Counted from the first letter of the stretch, positions 26,582 to 36,114 are shown. The stretch is DNA of 64,000 bases from Streptomyces canus (GCF_030816965.1 NZ_JAUSYQ010000002.1:930001-994000), one strand, 5' to 3'. Notes: generated by a model from the sequence alone, not told the origin. Made by a program: numbers and translations.

Positions 26582-27112
26582 GTGATCGTCTGGATGAACG
26601 GCCCGTTCGGCGGCGGGAAGAGCACGCTCGTGGAGGAACTGCGTCCGCGATGGCCCGAGGCGCTGGTCTTCGACCCGGAGATGGTCGGCTATGTGCTGCG
26701 GGAGATCGTGGACGTGCCGACCGGTGACTTCCAGGACCTTCCCCTGTGGCGGCGGCAGGTCGCGGACCTGGCCGTCGGCCTCGTCGAGGAGTACCGGCGC
26801 CCGCTCCTGGTCCCCATGACGCTGGTGGACCCCGGCTACCTGGGCGAGATCTTCGGCGCCCTGAAGGCCGCTGACATCGTGGTCCACCACTTCTTCCTCA
26901 AGGTCGCGCCGGAGGTCCTGGTGCGGCGGATCGACGCACGGAGCTTCTTCCCCGACGATCCCGCCCGGGAGGAACGGGTACGGGCGTGGTGCAAGGCCCG
27001 CATCGAGGCGTGTACGGCGGCGGTCGACACCCTGCCCGGCGACACGGTCTTCCTCGACGGCGAGTCGACCCCGCGGGAACTGGCCGACCAAGTGCTCGCC
27101 CACGTCGGTTGA
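26582..27112 (+). CDS. TmrB-like P-loop NTPase
   Basis: A 176-residue protein from GTG 26582. The first residues VIVWMNGPFGGGKSTLVEEL contain a Walker A motif at residues 7-15 and closely resemble the start of TmrB, the ATP-binding tunicamycin-resistance protein of Bacillus. RRIDARSFFPDDPAREERVRAWC is a lid-like Arg-rich segment, as in small-molecule kinases. It follows the LacI gene by 47 bases and precedes an MFS exporter by 33, so the two may be co-expressed. Function could be antibiotic resistance or phosphorylation of a small molecule; not settled. Confidence 0.7.
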   Translation: MIVWMNGPFGGGKSTLVEELRPRWPEALVFDPEMVGYVLREIVDVPTGDFQDLPLWRRQVADLAVGLVEEYRRPLLVPMTLVDPGYLGEIFGALKAADIVVHHFFLKVAPEVLVRRIDARSFFPDDPAREERVRAWCKARIEACTAAVDTLPGDTVFLDGESTPRELADQVLAHVG

Positions 27113-27145
27113 CCTTGCCCCAAGGGGAGCCCGCAGCATCGCTCC

Positions 27146-28405
27146 ATGGTGCGAAACAGACGGCTCCTGGCCGACGTACGGCCCCTGCGGGCGGGCGCGT
27201 TCCGGCGGTTGTGGGCGGCCGGGATCGTGACCGCTCTCGGAGCTCAACTCACGGCGGTCGTCGTGCCGTTGCAGATCTACGAGTTCTCCGGCTCGTCGGC
27301 CTACGTGGGGCTGGCCGGTCTGGTGGGCCTCGCCCCGATGGCCGCGGCGGCACTGTGGGGAGGGGCACTCGCCGACGTACGCGACCGACGGCGGATGCTG
27401 CTGACGACCACGATCGGCATCGGGGTGACGTCGTTGCTGCTGTGGGCCCAGGCGTGGGCGAATCTGCGCTCGGTCGCCGTGCTGCTCGGGCTGGTGGCCG
27501 TGCAGCAGGCCCTGTTCGGGGCCAACTCCACGGTGAGCAGGGCCGTGACACCCCGTCTGGTGCGGCCCGAGTTGCTCGCGGCCGCCAACGCGCTGCAGTC
27601 GACGGTGCTCCTGTCCGCCGGGATCGCCGGGCCGCTGCTGGCCGGTGGCCTGCTGCCGGTCGTGGGCAGCCGGACGCTGTATCTGGCGGACGCTCTCGCC
27701 GTCTGCGCGACGGTGTGGGCCGTGTGGCGACTGCCGGCTCTTCCCCCGGACGGCGGCGGTGAGCGACGACAGAGCGCGGTCCTACGGCAGATCGCGGACG
27801 GTGTACGGTTCGTGACGCGGCGTCAGATTCTGCTGGTGGTCTATCTCGCCGACTTCGCCGCGCTGTCCCTCGGTCTGCCCACGGCACTGTTCCCGCAACT
27901 GGCGGCGGAGACCTTCCACCCTTCGGACATCGGGGTGTTGTACGCCGCCGTCTCGGCCGGGGGTGTGCTGGCGGGGTTGTTCTCGGGGGCCTTCACGCGC
28001 GTCGGCCGCCACGGTGTCGCGGTGGCCGTGTCGGTCGCCGTGTGGGGCCTGGCGGTCGCGGGGTTCGGCCTTGCCCACTCGCTCGTCTCCGCCGTGGCCT
28101 GGCTGCTGCCGGCCGGCGGTGCGCTCCTCGCGCTGGGGGTCTTCCGGAAGACGGTGCTGCAGAGCGCCGTTCCCGACGGGATGCGCGGCAGGCTCCAGGG
28201 GATCGACACCGTGGTGGCCGTCGGAGGGCCACGGCTGGGCGACCTCCTGCACGGCACGGTCGGCGCCGGCCTCGGCGTCACGTGGACCGTCACGGGCGGC
28301 GGCGTCCTGACCGTCGTGGCGGCGCTCGCCCTCCTCCTGCTCTTCCCCGGCTTCCGGCGCCATCGGGCACCGGCCGGCACCGAGCAGGAGGTGATCAGCG
28401 GGTGA
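27146..28405 (+). CDS. MFS transporter (EntS-like exporter)
   Basis: A 419-residue membrane protein with 10-12 hydrophobic segments. FRRLWAAGIVTALGAQLTAV at the start and GGALADVRDRRRMLL after helix 2 are typical of the EntS/MFS_3 type of drug or siderophore exporters. Length is normal. It follows the TmrB-like gene closely on the same strand; the pair could give resistance to a toxic compound. No substrate can be read from sequence. Confidence 0.8.
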   Translation: MVRNRRLLADVRPLRAGAFRRLWAAGIVTALGAQLTAVVVPLQIYEFSGSSAYVGLAGLVGLAPMAAAALWGGALADVRDRRRMLLTTTIGIGVTSLLLWAQAWANLRSVAVLLGLVAVQQALFGANSTVSRAVTPRLVRPELLAAANALQSTVLLSAGIAGPLLAGGLLPVVGSRTLYLADALAVCATVWAVWRLPALPPDGGGERRQSAVLRQIADGVRFVTRRQILLVVYLADFAALSLGLPTALFPQLAAETFHPSDIGVLYAAVSAGGVLAGLFSGAFTRVGRHGVAVAVSVAVWGLAVAGFGLAHSLVSAVAWLLPAGGALLALGVFRKTVLQSAVPDGMRGRLQGIDTVVAVGGPRLGDLLHGTVGAGLGVTWTVTGGGVLTVVAALALLLLFPGFRRHRAPAGTEQEVISG

Positions 28406-28894
28406 GCCTCATTTCAGGGCCGGCGGCAGCGGACCTCGGCCGCTGAGGAAGTGGGAGTGGACCGGCTTCGCCGGGCCGGTCTGTTCCATGTCCTCGGCGG
28501 GGGCACCGCGGCGTGCTTCCTGCGTCATGTCGTGAGTGGACCTCGCCGCGGCCCTGGCCGGGGGCGGGGCCGTCGTCGTCGTGCCGGACGTGCAGGGCGG
28601 TCGGCAGGTCCTCCCCGTCGAGGTCATGGGAGACGACCTTCTCGGGGCGCGGCCTTGCCGGAGGCGGCGAGATCCAGCGCGCCGGGGAGGTGGGCACGGA
28701 GGTCGTCGCGGGCGAGGCGCAGGGCTAGGACGCGCTCGGCCTCGGCGCGTACGTCCGGCTGCCAGGCGGCGTCCATGACCGCGACATCCGCCGTCATCAC
28801 GTCGAGCTCCGGCCCGGCGTCCGCCGGCAGCCGCCCGCCAGTGGCCATCTTGTCCCGTTCACGCTGAACGAGGTGCACCTGAAGGCAACACTCC
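28406..28894 (-). other. Gene-poor stretch, possible decayed gene
   Basis: The 489 bases between the MFS stop and the icmF stop hold no complete recognisable gene. On the minus strand a frame from 28878 (ending near DLAASGKA), then a second frame with EKVVSHDLDGEDLPTALHVR and a third with GPAKPVHSHFLSG look protein-like in succession, as if one gene had suffered frameshifts. No family was recognised. Confidence 0.3.
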
Positions 28895-31800
28895 TCAGAC
28901 GTTGCGGCGGTACTGGCCGCCGACCTCGAAGAAGGCCTCGGTGATCTGCTGGAGGGAGCAGACCCGGGTGGCCTCCATGAGGACCGCGAACACGTTGTCG
29001 CCGCGTACGGCCGCGTCCTTGAGGGCGTCCAGGGCCGCCCGGGCCTCGTCGGGGTGACGGGCGTGGAAGGTGCGTACGCGTTCCAGCTGGGACTGCTTCT
29101 CCTCCTCGGTGGCGCGGGCGAGTTCGACGACGCCGGGCTCGGCGGTGTCGGCGTGGGGGTTGCGGAAGGTGTTGACGCCGATCAGGGGCAGGGAGCCGTC
29201 GTGCTTGCGCTGTTCGTAGAGCATCGACTCGTCCTGGATACGGCCGCGCTGGTAGCCGGTCTCCATCGCGCCGAGCACACCGCCGCGTTCGCTGATCCGC
29301 TCGAACTCCTGGAGGACGGCTTCCTCGACCAGGTCGGTGAGTTCGTCGATGATGAACGACCCCTGGAGGGGGTTCTCGTTCATCGCCAGGCCCCACTCCC
29401 GGTTGATGATCAGCTGGATGGCCAGGGCCCGTCGTACGGACTCCTCGGTGGGGGTGGTGACGGCCTCGTCATAGGCGTTGGTGTGCAGGCTGTTGCAGTT
29501 GTCGTAGATGGCGATGAGGGCCTGGAGAGTGGTGCGGATGTCGTTGAAGTCCATCTCCTGGGCGTGCAGGGAGCGTCCGGAGGTCTGGACGTGGTACTTC
29601 AGTTTCTGGCTGCGTTCGCCGGCGCCGTACTTCTCCTTCATCGCCACCGCCCAGATACGGCGGGCGACCCGGCCGAGCACGGAGTATTCGGGGTCCATGC
29701 CGTTGGAGAAGAAGAACGACAGGTTCGGGGCGAAGTCGTCGACTCGCATGCCGCGGGCGAGGTAGGCCTCGACGTAGGTGAAGCCGTTGGCCAGGGTGAA
29801 GGCGAGCTGGCTGATGGGGTTCGCGCCGGCCTCGGCGATGTGGTAGCCGGAGATGGACACCGAGTAGAAGTTGCGGACCTTCTGCGCGATGAACCACTCC
29901 TGGATGTCGGCCATCATCCGCAGGCTGAACTCGGTGGAGAACAGGCAGGTGTTCTGGCCCTGGTCCTCCTTGAGGATGTCGGCCTGCACGGTGCCGCGCA
30001 CGTTCGCCAGCGCGTGGGCGCGCAGTTCGGCCGCCTCCTCGGATGAGGGATCCCGTCCCTCCTCGGCGCGGAAACGCTCGATCTGCTGGTCGATCGCGGT
30101 GTTGAGGAAGAACGCCAGGACGGCCGGGGCGGGCCCGTTGATCGTCATGGAGACGGAGGTGGTGGGCGACACGAGGTCGAAGCCGTCGTAGAGCGCCTTC
30201 ATGTCCTCCAGGGTGGCCACCGAGACGCCGGAGGTCCCGACCTTGCCGTAGATGTCGGGGCGCTCGTCGGGGTCGCGGCCGTACAACGTCACCGAGTCGA
30301 AGGCGGTGGAGAGGCGGGTGGCGGGCTGGCCCTCGGAGAGGAGCTTGAAGCGGCGGTTGGTGCGGAACGGGTCGCCCTCGCCGGCGAACATCCGTGCCGG
30401 GTCCTCGCCGTCGCGCTTGAAGGGGAACACCCCGGCCGTGAAGGGGAAGTGGCCGGGCAGGTTCTCCGCGCGCCAGAACCGCACCAGTTCGCCGTGGTCG
30501 GTGAAGCGGGGCAGGGCGACGCGGGGGATCTTGTTGCCGGACAGGGACTCGCGGGTCAGCTTGGTGCGGATCTCCCGGTCGCGGACCTTCACGACCTGTT
30601 CGTCGCCGGAGTAGGAGGCGATCACGGCGGGCCAGCTCTCGATCTGCCGCACGATGTCGTGCGGGAGCCGCGTGCGGGCGTCCTCCAGCAGCGCGTGCAC
30701 GTTCGCGGCATCGGAGCCGGCGTCGGCGAGTTCGGCACCGACCAGCTCCAGCCGCTGGACCCGCCGCGCCGCTTCGGCCAGCCGCTCGGTGTCGGCGTGG
30801 TAGCCACGGACGGTGTCGGTGATCTCGGCGAGGTAGCGCACCCGCTCGGGCGGGACCACCTGCCGGATGCCGGAGGAGTGGCGTACGTCGACCCGCGCCA
30901 GGGCGCCCTCGGGCAGCGGGAGTCCCTTCTCGGCGAGGACGGCCGTGAGGTGCTGGTGCAGGGCGGTGACGCCGTCGTCGTTGAAGGTGGCCGCGGAGGT
31001 GCCGTACACCGGCATGTCCTCGGGCCGCTTGCCGAATGCCTCACGGTTGCGGACCAGTTGGCGGCCCACGTCGCGCAGGGCGTCCTTGGCGCCGCGCCGC
31101 TCGAACTTGTTGATCGCCACGACGTCGGCGAAGTCGAGCATGTCGATCTTCTCCAGCTGCGAGGCGGCACCGAACTCCGGCGTCATCACGTACAGGGAGG
31201 CGTCGACGAACGGCACGATCGCCGCGTCGCCCTGGCCGATGCCCGGCGTCTCCACGATCACCAGGTCGAACCCGGCGGCCTTCACGACATCGATCACGTC
31301 GGAAAGGTGCTCGGGCAGCTCGCGGCTGCCGCGGGTGGCCAGACTACGGAAGAACACCCGGTTCCCGTCGAGGGAGTTCATCCGGATCCGGTCGCCGAGC
31401 AACGCGCCGCCACCTCGGCGACGGGTCGGGTCGACCGCGATCACGGCGATGCGCAGGGCGTCCCGCTGGTCGACACGGAACCGGCGCACCAGCTCGTCGG
31501 TCAGGGACGACTTGCCCGAGCCGCCGGTGCCGGTGATGCCGAGCACCGGCACCGGCCGCGCGGCCGCCGTGGCCCGCAGCTCCTGCCGGAACTCCGGCGG
31601 CAGCTTGCCCAGTTCGGCACCGGTGAGGGCGCGGGCGATCGCGAACCGGTCGCCGGCCAGGACCGCGGTGAGGTCGGCCGGCCTGCCGTCCCACAGGTCG
31701 AAGTCACAGTCCCGCACGACCGTGTTGACCATCCCGGCGAGGCCCATCCGCTGGCCGTCCTCGGGAGAGAAGATCGTCACCCCGCTCTCCCGCAGCCGCG

Positions 31801-32125
31801 TGATCTCCTCGGGCACGATCACACCGCCTCCACCGCCCACCACCCGGATGTGCTCCGCGCCCTGCTTGCGCAGTGAGGCGACCAGGTATTCGAAGTACTC
31901 GACGTGTCCGCCCTGGTACGACGAGACCGCCACGCCGTGCGCGTCCTCTTCGAGAGCCGCGTCCACGACCTCCCGCACCGACCGGTTGTGTCCCAGATGG
32001 ATCACCTCGGCGCCCTGCGACTGGAAGATCCGCCGCATGATGTTGATCGAGGCGTCGTGCCCGTCGAACAGTGCCGAGGCGGTGACCAGGCGGACGGGGT
32101 GGACGGGGCGATGCAGATCGCTCAT
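28895..32125 (-). CDS. icmF: Fused isobutyryl-CoA mutase IcmF
   Basis: A 1076-residue fusion enzyme starting at ATG 32125, with GGAAGG 8 bases upstream. Residues 9-140 are the B12-binding domain with cobalt-ligand His23 in DGHD. Residues 190-420 are a MeaB-like G-protein chaperone with Walker A GTGGSGKSS at 199-207 and a NKFE guanine motif. From about 530 to the end is the acyl-CoA mutase barrel. It converts isobutyryl-CoA and n-butyryl-CoA, using adenosylcobalamin, and the G domain protects and loads the cofactor. This links valine and butyrate metabolism to the supply of precursors. A TAGGACGTCCTA palindrome is 49 bases upstream. Confidence 0.95.
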   Translation of the reverse strand: MSDLHRPVHPVRLVTASALFDGHDASINIMRRIFQSQGAEVIHLGHNRSVREVVDAALEEDAHGVAVSSYQGGHVEYFEYLVASLRKQGAEHIRVVGGGGGVIVPEEITRLRESGVTIFSPEDGQRMGLAGMVNTVVRDCDFDLWDGRPADLTAVLAGDRFAIARALTGAELGKLPPEFRQELRATAAARPVPVLGITGTGGSGKSSLTDELVRRFRVDQRDALRIAVIAVDPTRRRGGGALLGDRIRMNSLDGNRVFFRSLATRGSRELPEHLSDVIDVVKAAGFDLVIVETPGIGQGDAAIVPFVDASLYVMTPEFGAASQLEKIDMLDFADVVAINKFERRGAKDALRDVGRQLVRNREAFGKRPEDMPVYGTSAATFNDDGVTALHQHLTAVLAEKGLPLPEGALARVDVRHSSGIRQVVPPERVRYLAEITDTVRGYHADTERLAEAARRVQRLELVGAELADAGSDAANVHALLEDARTRLPHDIVRQIESWPAVIASYSGDEQVVKVRDREIRTKLTRESLSGNKIPRVALPRFTDHGELVRFWRAENLPGHFPFTAGVFPFKRDGEDPARMFAGEGDPFRTNRRFKLLSEGQPATRLSTAFDSVTLYGRDPDERPDIYGKVGTSGVSVATLEDMKALYDGFDLVSPTTSVSMTINGPAPAVLAFFLNTAIDQQIERFRAEEGRDPSSEEAAELRAHALANVRGTVQADILKEDQGQNTCLFSTEFSLRMMADIQEWFIAQKVRNFYSVSISGYHIAEAGANPISQLAFTLANGFTYVEAYLARGMRVDDFAPNLSFFFSNGMDPEYSVLGRVARRIWAVAMKEKYGAGERSQKLKYHVQTSGRSLHAQEMDFNDIRTTLQALIAIYDNCNSLHTNAYDEAVTTPTEESVRRALAIQLIINREWGLAMNENPLQGSFIIDELTDLVEEAVLQEFERISERGGVLGAMETGYQRGRIQDESMLYEQRKHDGSLPLIGVNTFRNPHADTAEPGVVELARATEEEKQSQLERVRTFHARHPDEARAALDALKDAAVRGDNVFAVLMEATRVCSLQQITEAFFEVGGQYRRNV

Positions 32126-32173
32126 GGCGGAGCCTTCCCAGGACACGTCGGAAAACGCGAGCTGAGAAAATAG

Positions 32174-32185
32174 TAGGACGTCCTA
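32174..32185. promoter_or_regulatory. Palindromic operator upstream of icmF
   Basis: TAGGACGTCCTA is a perfect 12-bp palindrome in an AT-rich setting (AAAATAG on one side, GTAAAAT on the other), ending 49 bases before the icmF start. A -10-like TACTAT overlaps its start-proximal edge on the minus strand. A TetR-type repressor would suit such a site, but no regulator gene is adjacent. Confidence 0.6.
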
Positions 32186-32380
32186 GTAAAATCGCGAGGT
32201 CGGGGTGAGCAGAAGCACAGCAGGATGCTCACGGCGCCCTTCCCGGCGGGCGGCCCTGCGGCGGCCCCTGCATGCCGGAGAAACCTCCGCCGGTGCCGTA
32301 GGCGAGATCGTCGGCATGGCGGGCGATGCCGTAGCGAACGAGGTCCCGGTCTCGGTGCGGTCGCACCGGTATGCGGCCCG

Positions 32381-32420
32381 ATGCCGGTCAGCGCGGCGAC
32401 AGCCGCGGCTCCACGGACAC
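32381..32420 (+). repeat. 40-bp direct repeat, copy 1
   Basis: This 40-bp stretch beginning ATGCCGGTCAGCGCGG recurs at 32545-32584 with a single mismatch. The DNA after each copy is also weakly similar (GACAGCC...), suggesting an old segment duplication of about 164 bases. Confidence 0.7.
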
Positions 32421-32544
32421 CACGCGAGCAATCGGCCTCACGGTGAACACCGCACCGACGACCAGACAGCCCACAGCCACGAGCAGGCGATCCCACAACG
32501 GACACAGCCCAGGTCGACGCCGTAGCGGCGAACACTCGGGCGCC

Positions 32545-32584
32545 ATGCCGGTCAGCGCGGTGACAGCCGCGGCTCCACGGACAC
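32545..32584 (+). repeat. 40-bp direct repeat, copy 2
   Basis: Second copy of the repeat at 32381-32420; one C-to-T difference. It lies in non-coding DNA upstream of the MMPL transporter gene. Confidence 0.7.
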
Positions 32585-33066
32585 GGCGCAGGACGAGACA
32601 GCCGACGGCCGTGAGGGGTCACCGGTGCCGGGTCAGCAGGGCGGAAGGGCCGCGGCAGTGCCCTGGCCGACGACTCCGGGCAGCGGCCCCGCGACGCGGC
32701 GCTCGCCGACGCCCACCCGCTGGTGGGCAACGGCTGGATCTACGGGTACGACCCGGATGCGGCACTCACGTGCTCACCTCGCCAGCCGTTGAAGCGGTAC
32801 GACCCCGCAGGCGTCCTCCGCACCCGGATCTCGGCTTCGGTGTGTCGCCCCGCACACCTGCTCCCCCGAGGGGCTCCCCGAACGGTACGACGGCGAAGGT
32901 CCGGCACCTCCAGCGATCTTCACCCGTGATCCCTAGGATAAGAGCTCAAGACAACCATTCCGGCCTGTCCGACGGGGGGAGTGCCCTGAGGGACGGCCGG
33001 GGGTCGCCGATGCCAGGGACCGCTCCCCGGGTTGCGGTGATCTTCCTGTCCAGGAGGACCTTCCGC

Positions 33067-35238
33067 ATGTTCCGAAGTATTGGCAACGCTGTCGTCCGGC
33101 ATCCCGTCTGGACAATCGTTGCATGGTTATTCGCCGCGGTGGCGATCGTCGCCACCGCCCCGAGCCTGCCCTCGAACAGTGACGAGAGCAGTTTCCTCCC
33201 CAAGAGTTACGAGTCCATCAAAGCGGCGGAGCTCCAGGAGAAGGCGTTCCCCAGCGCCTTCACCCCGTCCGCGATCGCGCTGTACCAGCGCACCGACGGC
33301 GGCAAGCTGACCGCCGCCGACCAGAAGGATGTCGCCCGGATCACCTCCGAGCTCGGCAAGAAGAAGATCGACCAGGTGCAGAAGGTCGTCCCCGGCCAGC
33401 CGTCCTCGGACGGCAGATACGCCCTGACCCTGGTCCAGATGGACAGCAGGAACGCCGGGCAGCCCAAACAGGCCGACGCGGCCGAAGTGTTGCGCGAGGA
33501 CGTCAAGCAACTCGCCAAGGGCACGGACCTCGACGTCAAGCTCGGCGGTTCCGCCGCGCAGGCCCTCGACCAGCAGGACTCGTCCAAGCGTGGCGAGGCG
33601 CTGATCGGCATCGGCACCTTCGTCATCATCCTGGTGACCCTGCTGATCATCTTCAGGGCTCCGATCCTGGCCTTCCTGCCCCTGATCACGATCGGGTTGG
33701 TGTCGGCGATCGCCAACGGGCTGATCGCCTACGCCACCAAGCTGTTCGACCTCCAGGCCAACAGCTCGATCTCGTCGATCCTGATCGTCGTGCTCTTCGG
33801 CGTGGGCACCGACTACTTCCTGTTCCTGATGTTCCGCTACCGCGAACGCCTGCGCCTCGGCGACGAGCCGAAGCAGGCCATGATCAACGCGGTCGACCGG
33901 GTCGGCGAGGCCATCGCCTCCGCCGCCGGAGCGGTCATCATCGCCTTCCTCGCGCTGGTCCTGTCGACGCTGGGCTTCCTCAAGCAGATGGGCCCGGCCC
34001 TCGCGATCGCGGTCACCGTCACCCTGATCGCGGGCCTGACGCTGATCCCGGCCGTCGTCTCCCTCATCGGCCCGAAGGTCTTCTGGCCGTCCAAGTCCTG
34101 GCAGCGCGAGCCGGAGAACGCCCGGTTCGCCGCCCTGGGCCGCGGCGTGCGGAACCGCCCGGCGCTCACCGCCGCGCTCTCGGGACTCGTCCTGGTCGCG
34201 CTGTCGCTCGGAACGTTCGGCTACAACGCCACGTTCGACCTGGCGGCCGGCTCCATGCCCAAGACCAAGGAGTCGATGGTCGTCCAGGACGAGATGCAGA
34301 AGGCGTATTCGGCGGGTGCCGCCGCACCGACCGACGTCTATCTCTCCAGCACCGACGGCAAACCGATCGACACGACACTCTTCGACGCGTACGTGAAGAA
34401 ACTCGGGGCCGTGGACGGCGTGGCGAACGCCCGTCTGTCGCAGTTGAACAAGGACGGCACCACCATCGACTTCACCGTCACCCTCAAGTACGAGGCGTCG
34501 ACGGACAAGGCCATCGAGGCGGTGGGCCGGGTCCGCGACGTCGCGCACTCCGACGCCCCGGACGGCACCGAGGCCGTGGTCGGCGGGATGTCCTCGATCT
34601 ACAAGGACATCGGTACCGCGGTCAACCACGACTACAAGACGGTCTTCCCCGTCGCGGCCGTGCTGATCATGCTCATCCTGGGGCTGCTGCTGCGCAGCGT
34701 GGTCGCCCCCTGGTACCTGATCGCCTCGGTGGGCCTCGGTTTCGGCGCCACGCTCGGCGCCACCGTGTGGATCTTCCAGGAAGGACAGGGACACTCCGGC
34801 CTGATGTTCATGCTCCCGGTGATCATGTATCTCTTCGTGGTCGCCATCGGCACCGACTACAACATCCTCATGATCGCCCGGCTGAGGGAGGAGGCCCGTG
34901 AAGGCCGCGAACCGCGCGAGGCGGCCGGTATGGCGCTACGGCACGCCGGTCCCACGGTGGCAGCGGCCGGCTTCATCCTGGCGGCGACCTTCGCCACGAT
35001 GATGCTGGCCGGCAACGTCCTGCTCACGGAGATGGGCTTCGCGGTCTCCTTCGGCATCGCCGTCGCCGCGTTCGTCATGGCGATGTTCTTCACTCCCAGC
35101 CTCACGGCCCTCATCGGCCACGCGGCCTGGTGGCCGGGGCACGCGGACCGGGCGAAGGAACCGCCGACCGCCCCCGCGCCTCTCTCCGGCGGCGGCCGGG
35201 ACACGGTGGTTCAGGATCCGGCCGGTCGCCGCAACTGA
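33067..35238 (+). CDS. MMPL family RND transporter
   Basis: A 723-residue membrane protein from ATG 33067 with AGGAGG 9 bases upstream; the frame is open for 700 bases before this but has no coding character there. One N-terminal helix (VWTIVAWLFAAVAIVATAP) is followed by an external domain, a five-helix block including VGTDYFLFLMFRYRERLRLG, a second external domain and a second block with AIGTDYNILMIARLREEAREG. This duplicated GTDYN/F-L-R pattern is diagnostic of MMPL proteins, which export lipids, siderophores or drugs using the proton gradient. No associated lipid or polyketide genes are nearby. Confidence 0.93.
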   Translation: MFRSIGNAVVRHPVWTIVAWLFAAVAIVATAPSLPSNSDESSFLPKSYESIKAAELQEKAFPSAFTPSAIALYQRTDGGKLTAADQKDVARITSELGKKKIDQVQKVVPGQPSSDGRYALTLVQMDSRNAGQPKQADAAEVLREDVKQLAKGTDLDVKLGGSAAQALDQQDSSKRGEALIGIGTFVIILVTLLIIFRAPILAFLPLITIGLVSAIANGLIAYATKLFDLQANSSISSILIVVLFGVGTDYFLFLMFRYRERLRLGDEPKQAMINAVDRVGEAIASAAGAVIIAFLALVLSTLGFLKQMGPALAIAVTVTLIAGLTLIPAVVSLIGPKVFWPSKSWQREPENARFAALGRGVRNRPALTAALSGLVLVALSLGTFGYNATFDLAAGSMPKTKESMVVQDEMQKAYSAGAAAPTDVYLSSTDGKPIDTTLFDAYVKKLGAVDGVANARLSQLNKDGTTIDFTVTLKYEASTDKAIEAVGRVRDVAHSDAPDGTEAVVGGMSSIYKDIGTAVNHDYKTVFPVAAVLIMLILGLLLRSVVAPWYLIASVGLGFGATLGATVWIFQEGQGHSGLMFMLPVIMYLFVVAIGTDYNILMIARLREEAREGREPREAAGMALRHAGPTVAAAGFILAATFATMMLAGNVLLTEMGFAVSFGIAVAAFVMAMFFTPSLTALIGHAAWWPGHADRAKEPPTAPAPLSGGGRDTVVQDPAGRRN

Positions 35239-35254
35239 CGCCGATGTCATGGAA

Positions 35255-35290
35255 CGGCGTCCGCCGGGCCGCATGGCTCGGCGGACGCCG
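35255..35290 (+). terminator. Terminator after the MMPL gene
   Basis: CGGCGTCCGCCG and CGGCGGACGCCG form a perfect 12-bp stem with a 12-base loop, 16 bases past the MMPL stop and upstream of the DUF2071 start. Confidence 0.72.
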
Positions 35291-35331
35291 TCCCGTCCCG
35301 TCCCGGCACGCCGCCGGGCCGGACACGATCG

Positions 35332-36114
35332 GTGTCTGCCACCCTGGACCTCGTGCCGAACCCCGCTCCCGTCACCCCGGACGCCCCCGCCCTCATACGG
35401 GCCCCGCTCCTCACCCAGCAGTGGCTCGACCTCGCCTTCATCCACTGGGGCGTCGAACCGGCGGTCGTGGCAGGGCTGTTGCCGCGTGGCACGGTCCCCG
35501 ACACACACGACGGGCTGACGTACGTCGGCCTTGTCGCGTTCCGAATGCACCGGGTCGGCTGGCTGGGGCTGCCGGGGGTGCCGTATCTCGGGACCTTCCC
35601 GGAGACCAACGTGCGGCTGTACTCGGTGGACGCGCACGGGCGGCGTGGCGTGGTGTTCCGCTCGATGGACGCCTCCCGGCTGATCCCGGTGGTGATGGGA
35701 CGCGTCGGCTTCCGGCTGCCGTATCTCTGGTCCCGGATGAGCGTCCGCACGGCCGGGGACACCGTCACCTACACCAGCTCACGCCGCTGGCCCGGCCCGC
35801 GCGGCGCCCGCAGCCTGATCACGGTACGGACCGGTGAACCCATCGGGGAGCCGACCGACCTGGAGCACTTCCTCACCGCCCGCTGGGGCATGCACAACGC
35901 CTTCCTCGGCGGCCCCGAGCCGTTGGCCTACCTGCCCAACGACCATCCGCGCTGGCCCCTGTACCGTGCCGAACTGCTCACCTGCGAGCAGGACCTCGTC
36001 ACCGCGGCCGGTCTGCCCGCCCCGACCGACGCCCCGGTCAGCGTCCTGTACTCCCCCGGCGTCCCGGTCCGCCTCGGCCGTCCGGCACGCCCGGCGGGCA
36101 TTCCTACGCCCTGA
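35332..36114 (+). CDS. YqjF family protein (DUF2071)
   Basis: A 260-residue protein from GTG 35332. LLTQQWLDLAFIHWGVEPAVVAGLLP and YVGLVAFRMHRVG...PYLGTFPETNVRLYS are hallmark segments of DUF2071/YqjF proteins, as are FLTARWGMHNAF and the Pro-rich end. The fold is known from structures but the biochemical function is not. It is a single gene after a terminator and before the IS110 region. Confidence 0.88.
   Translation: MSATLDLVPNPAPVTPDAPALIRAPLLTQQWLDLAFIHWGVEPAVVAGLLPRGTVPDTHDGLTYVGLVAFRMHRVGWLGLPGVPYLGTFPETNVRLYSVDAHGRRGVVFRSMDASRLIPVVMGRVGFRLPYLWSRMSVRTAGDTVTYTSSRRWPGPRGARSLITVRTGEPIGEPTDLEHFLTARWGMHNAFLGGPEPLAYLPNDHPRWPLYRAELLTCEQDLVTAAGLPAPTDAPVSVLYSPGVPVRLGRPARPAGIPTP

Larger units (their letters stand above)
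32186..33066. other. Gene-poor region between icmF and the MMPL gene
   Basis: About 880 bases without a convincing gene. It contains a 40-bp direct repeat (separate entry). A short plus-strand frame around 32715-32790 with HPLVGNGWIYGYDPD looks like a protein fragment but runs into unrelated sequence. AGGAGG at 33052-33057 is the ribosome binding site of the MMPL gene, and TAGGAT near 32935 could be its -10 box. Confidence 0.45.

Noticed and set aside
32371..33066. N-terminal extension of the MMPL protein
   Set aside because: Open frame only; composition is Arg/Pro-rich, and a strong AGGAGG precedes ATG 33067 where the first membrane helix begins soon after.
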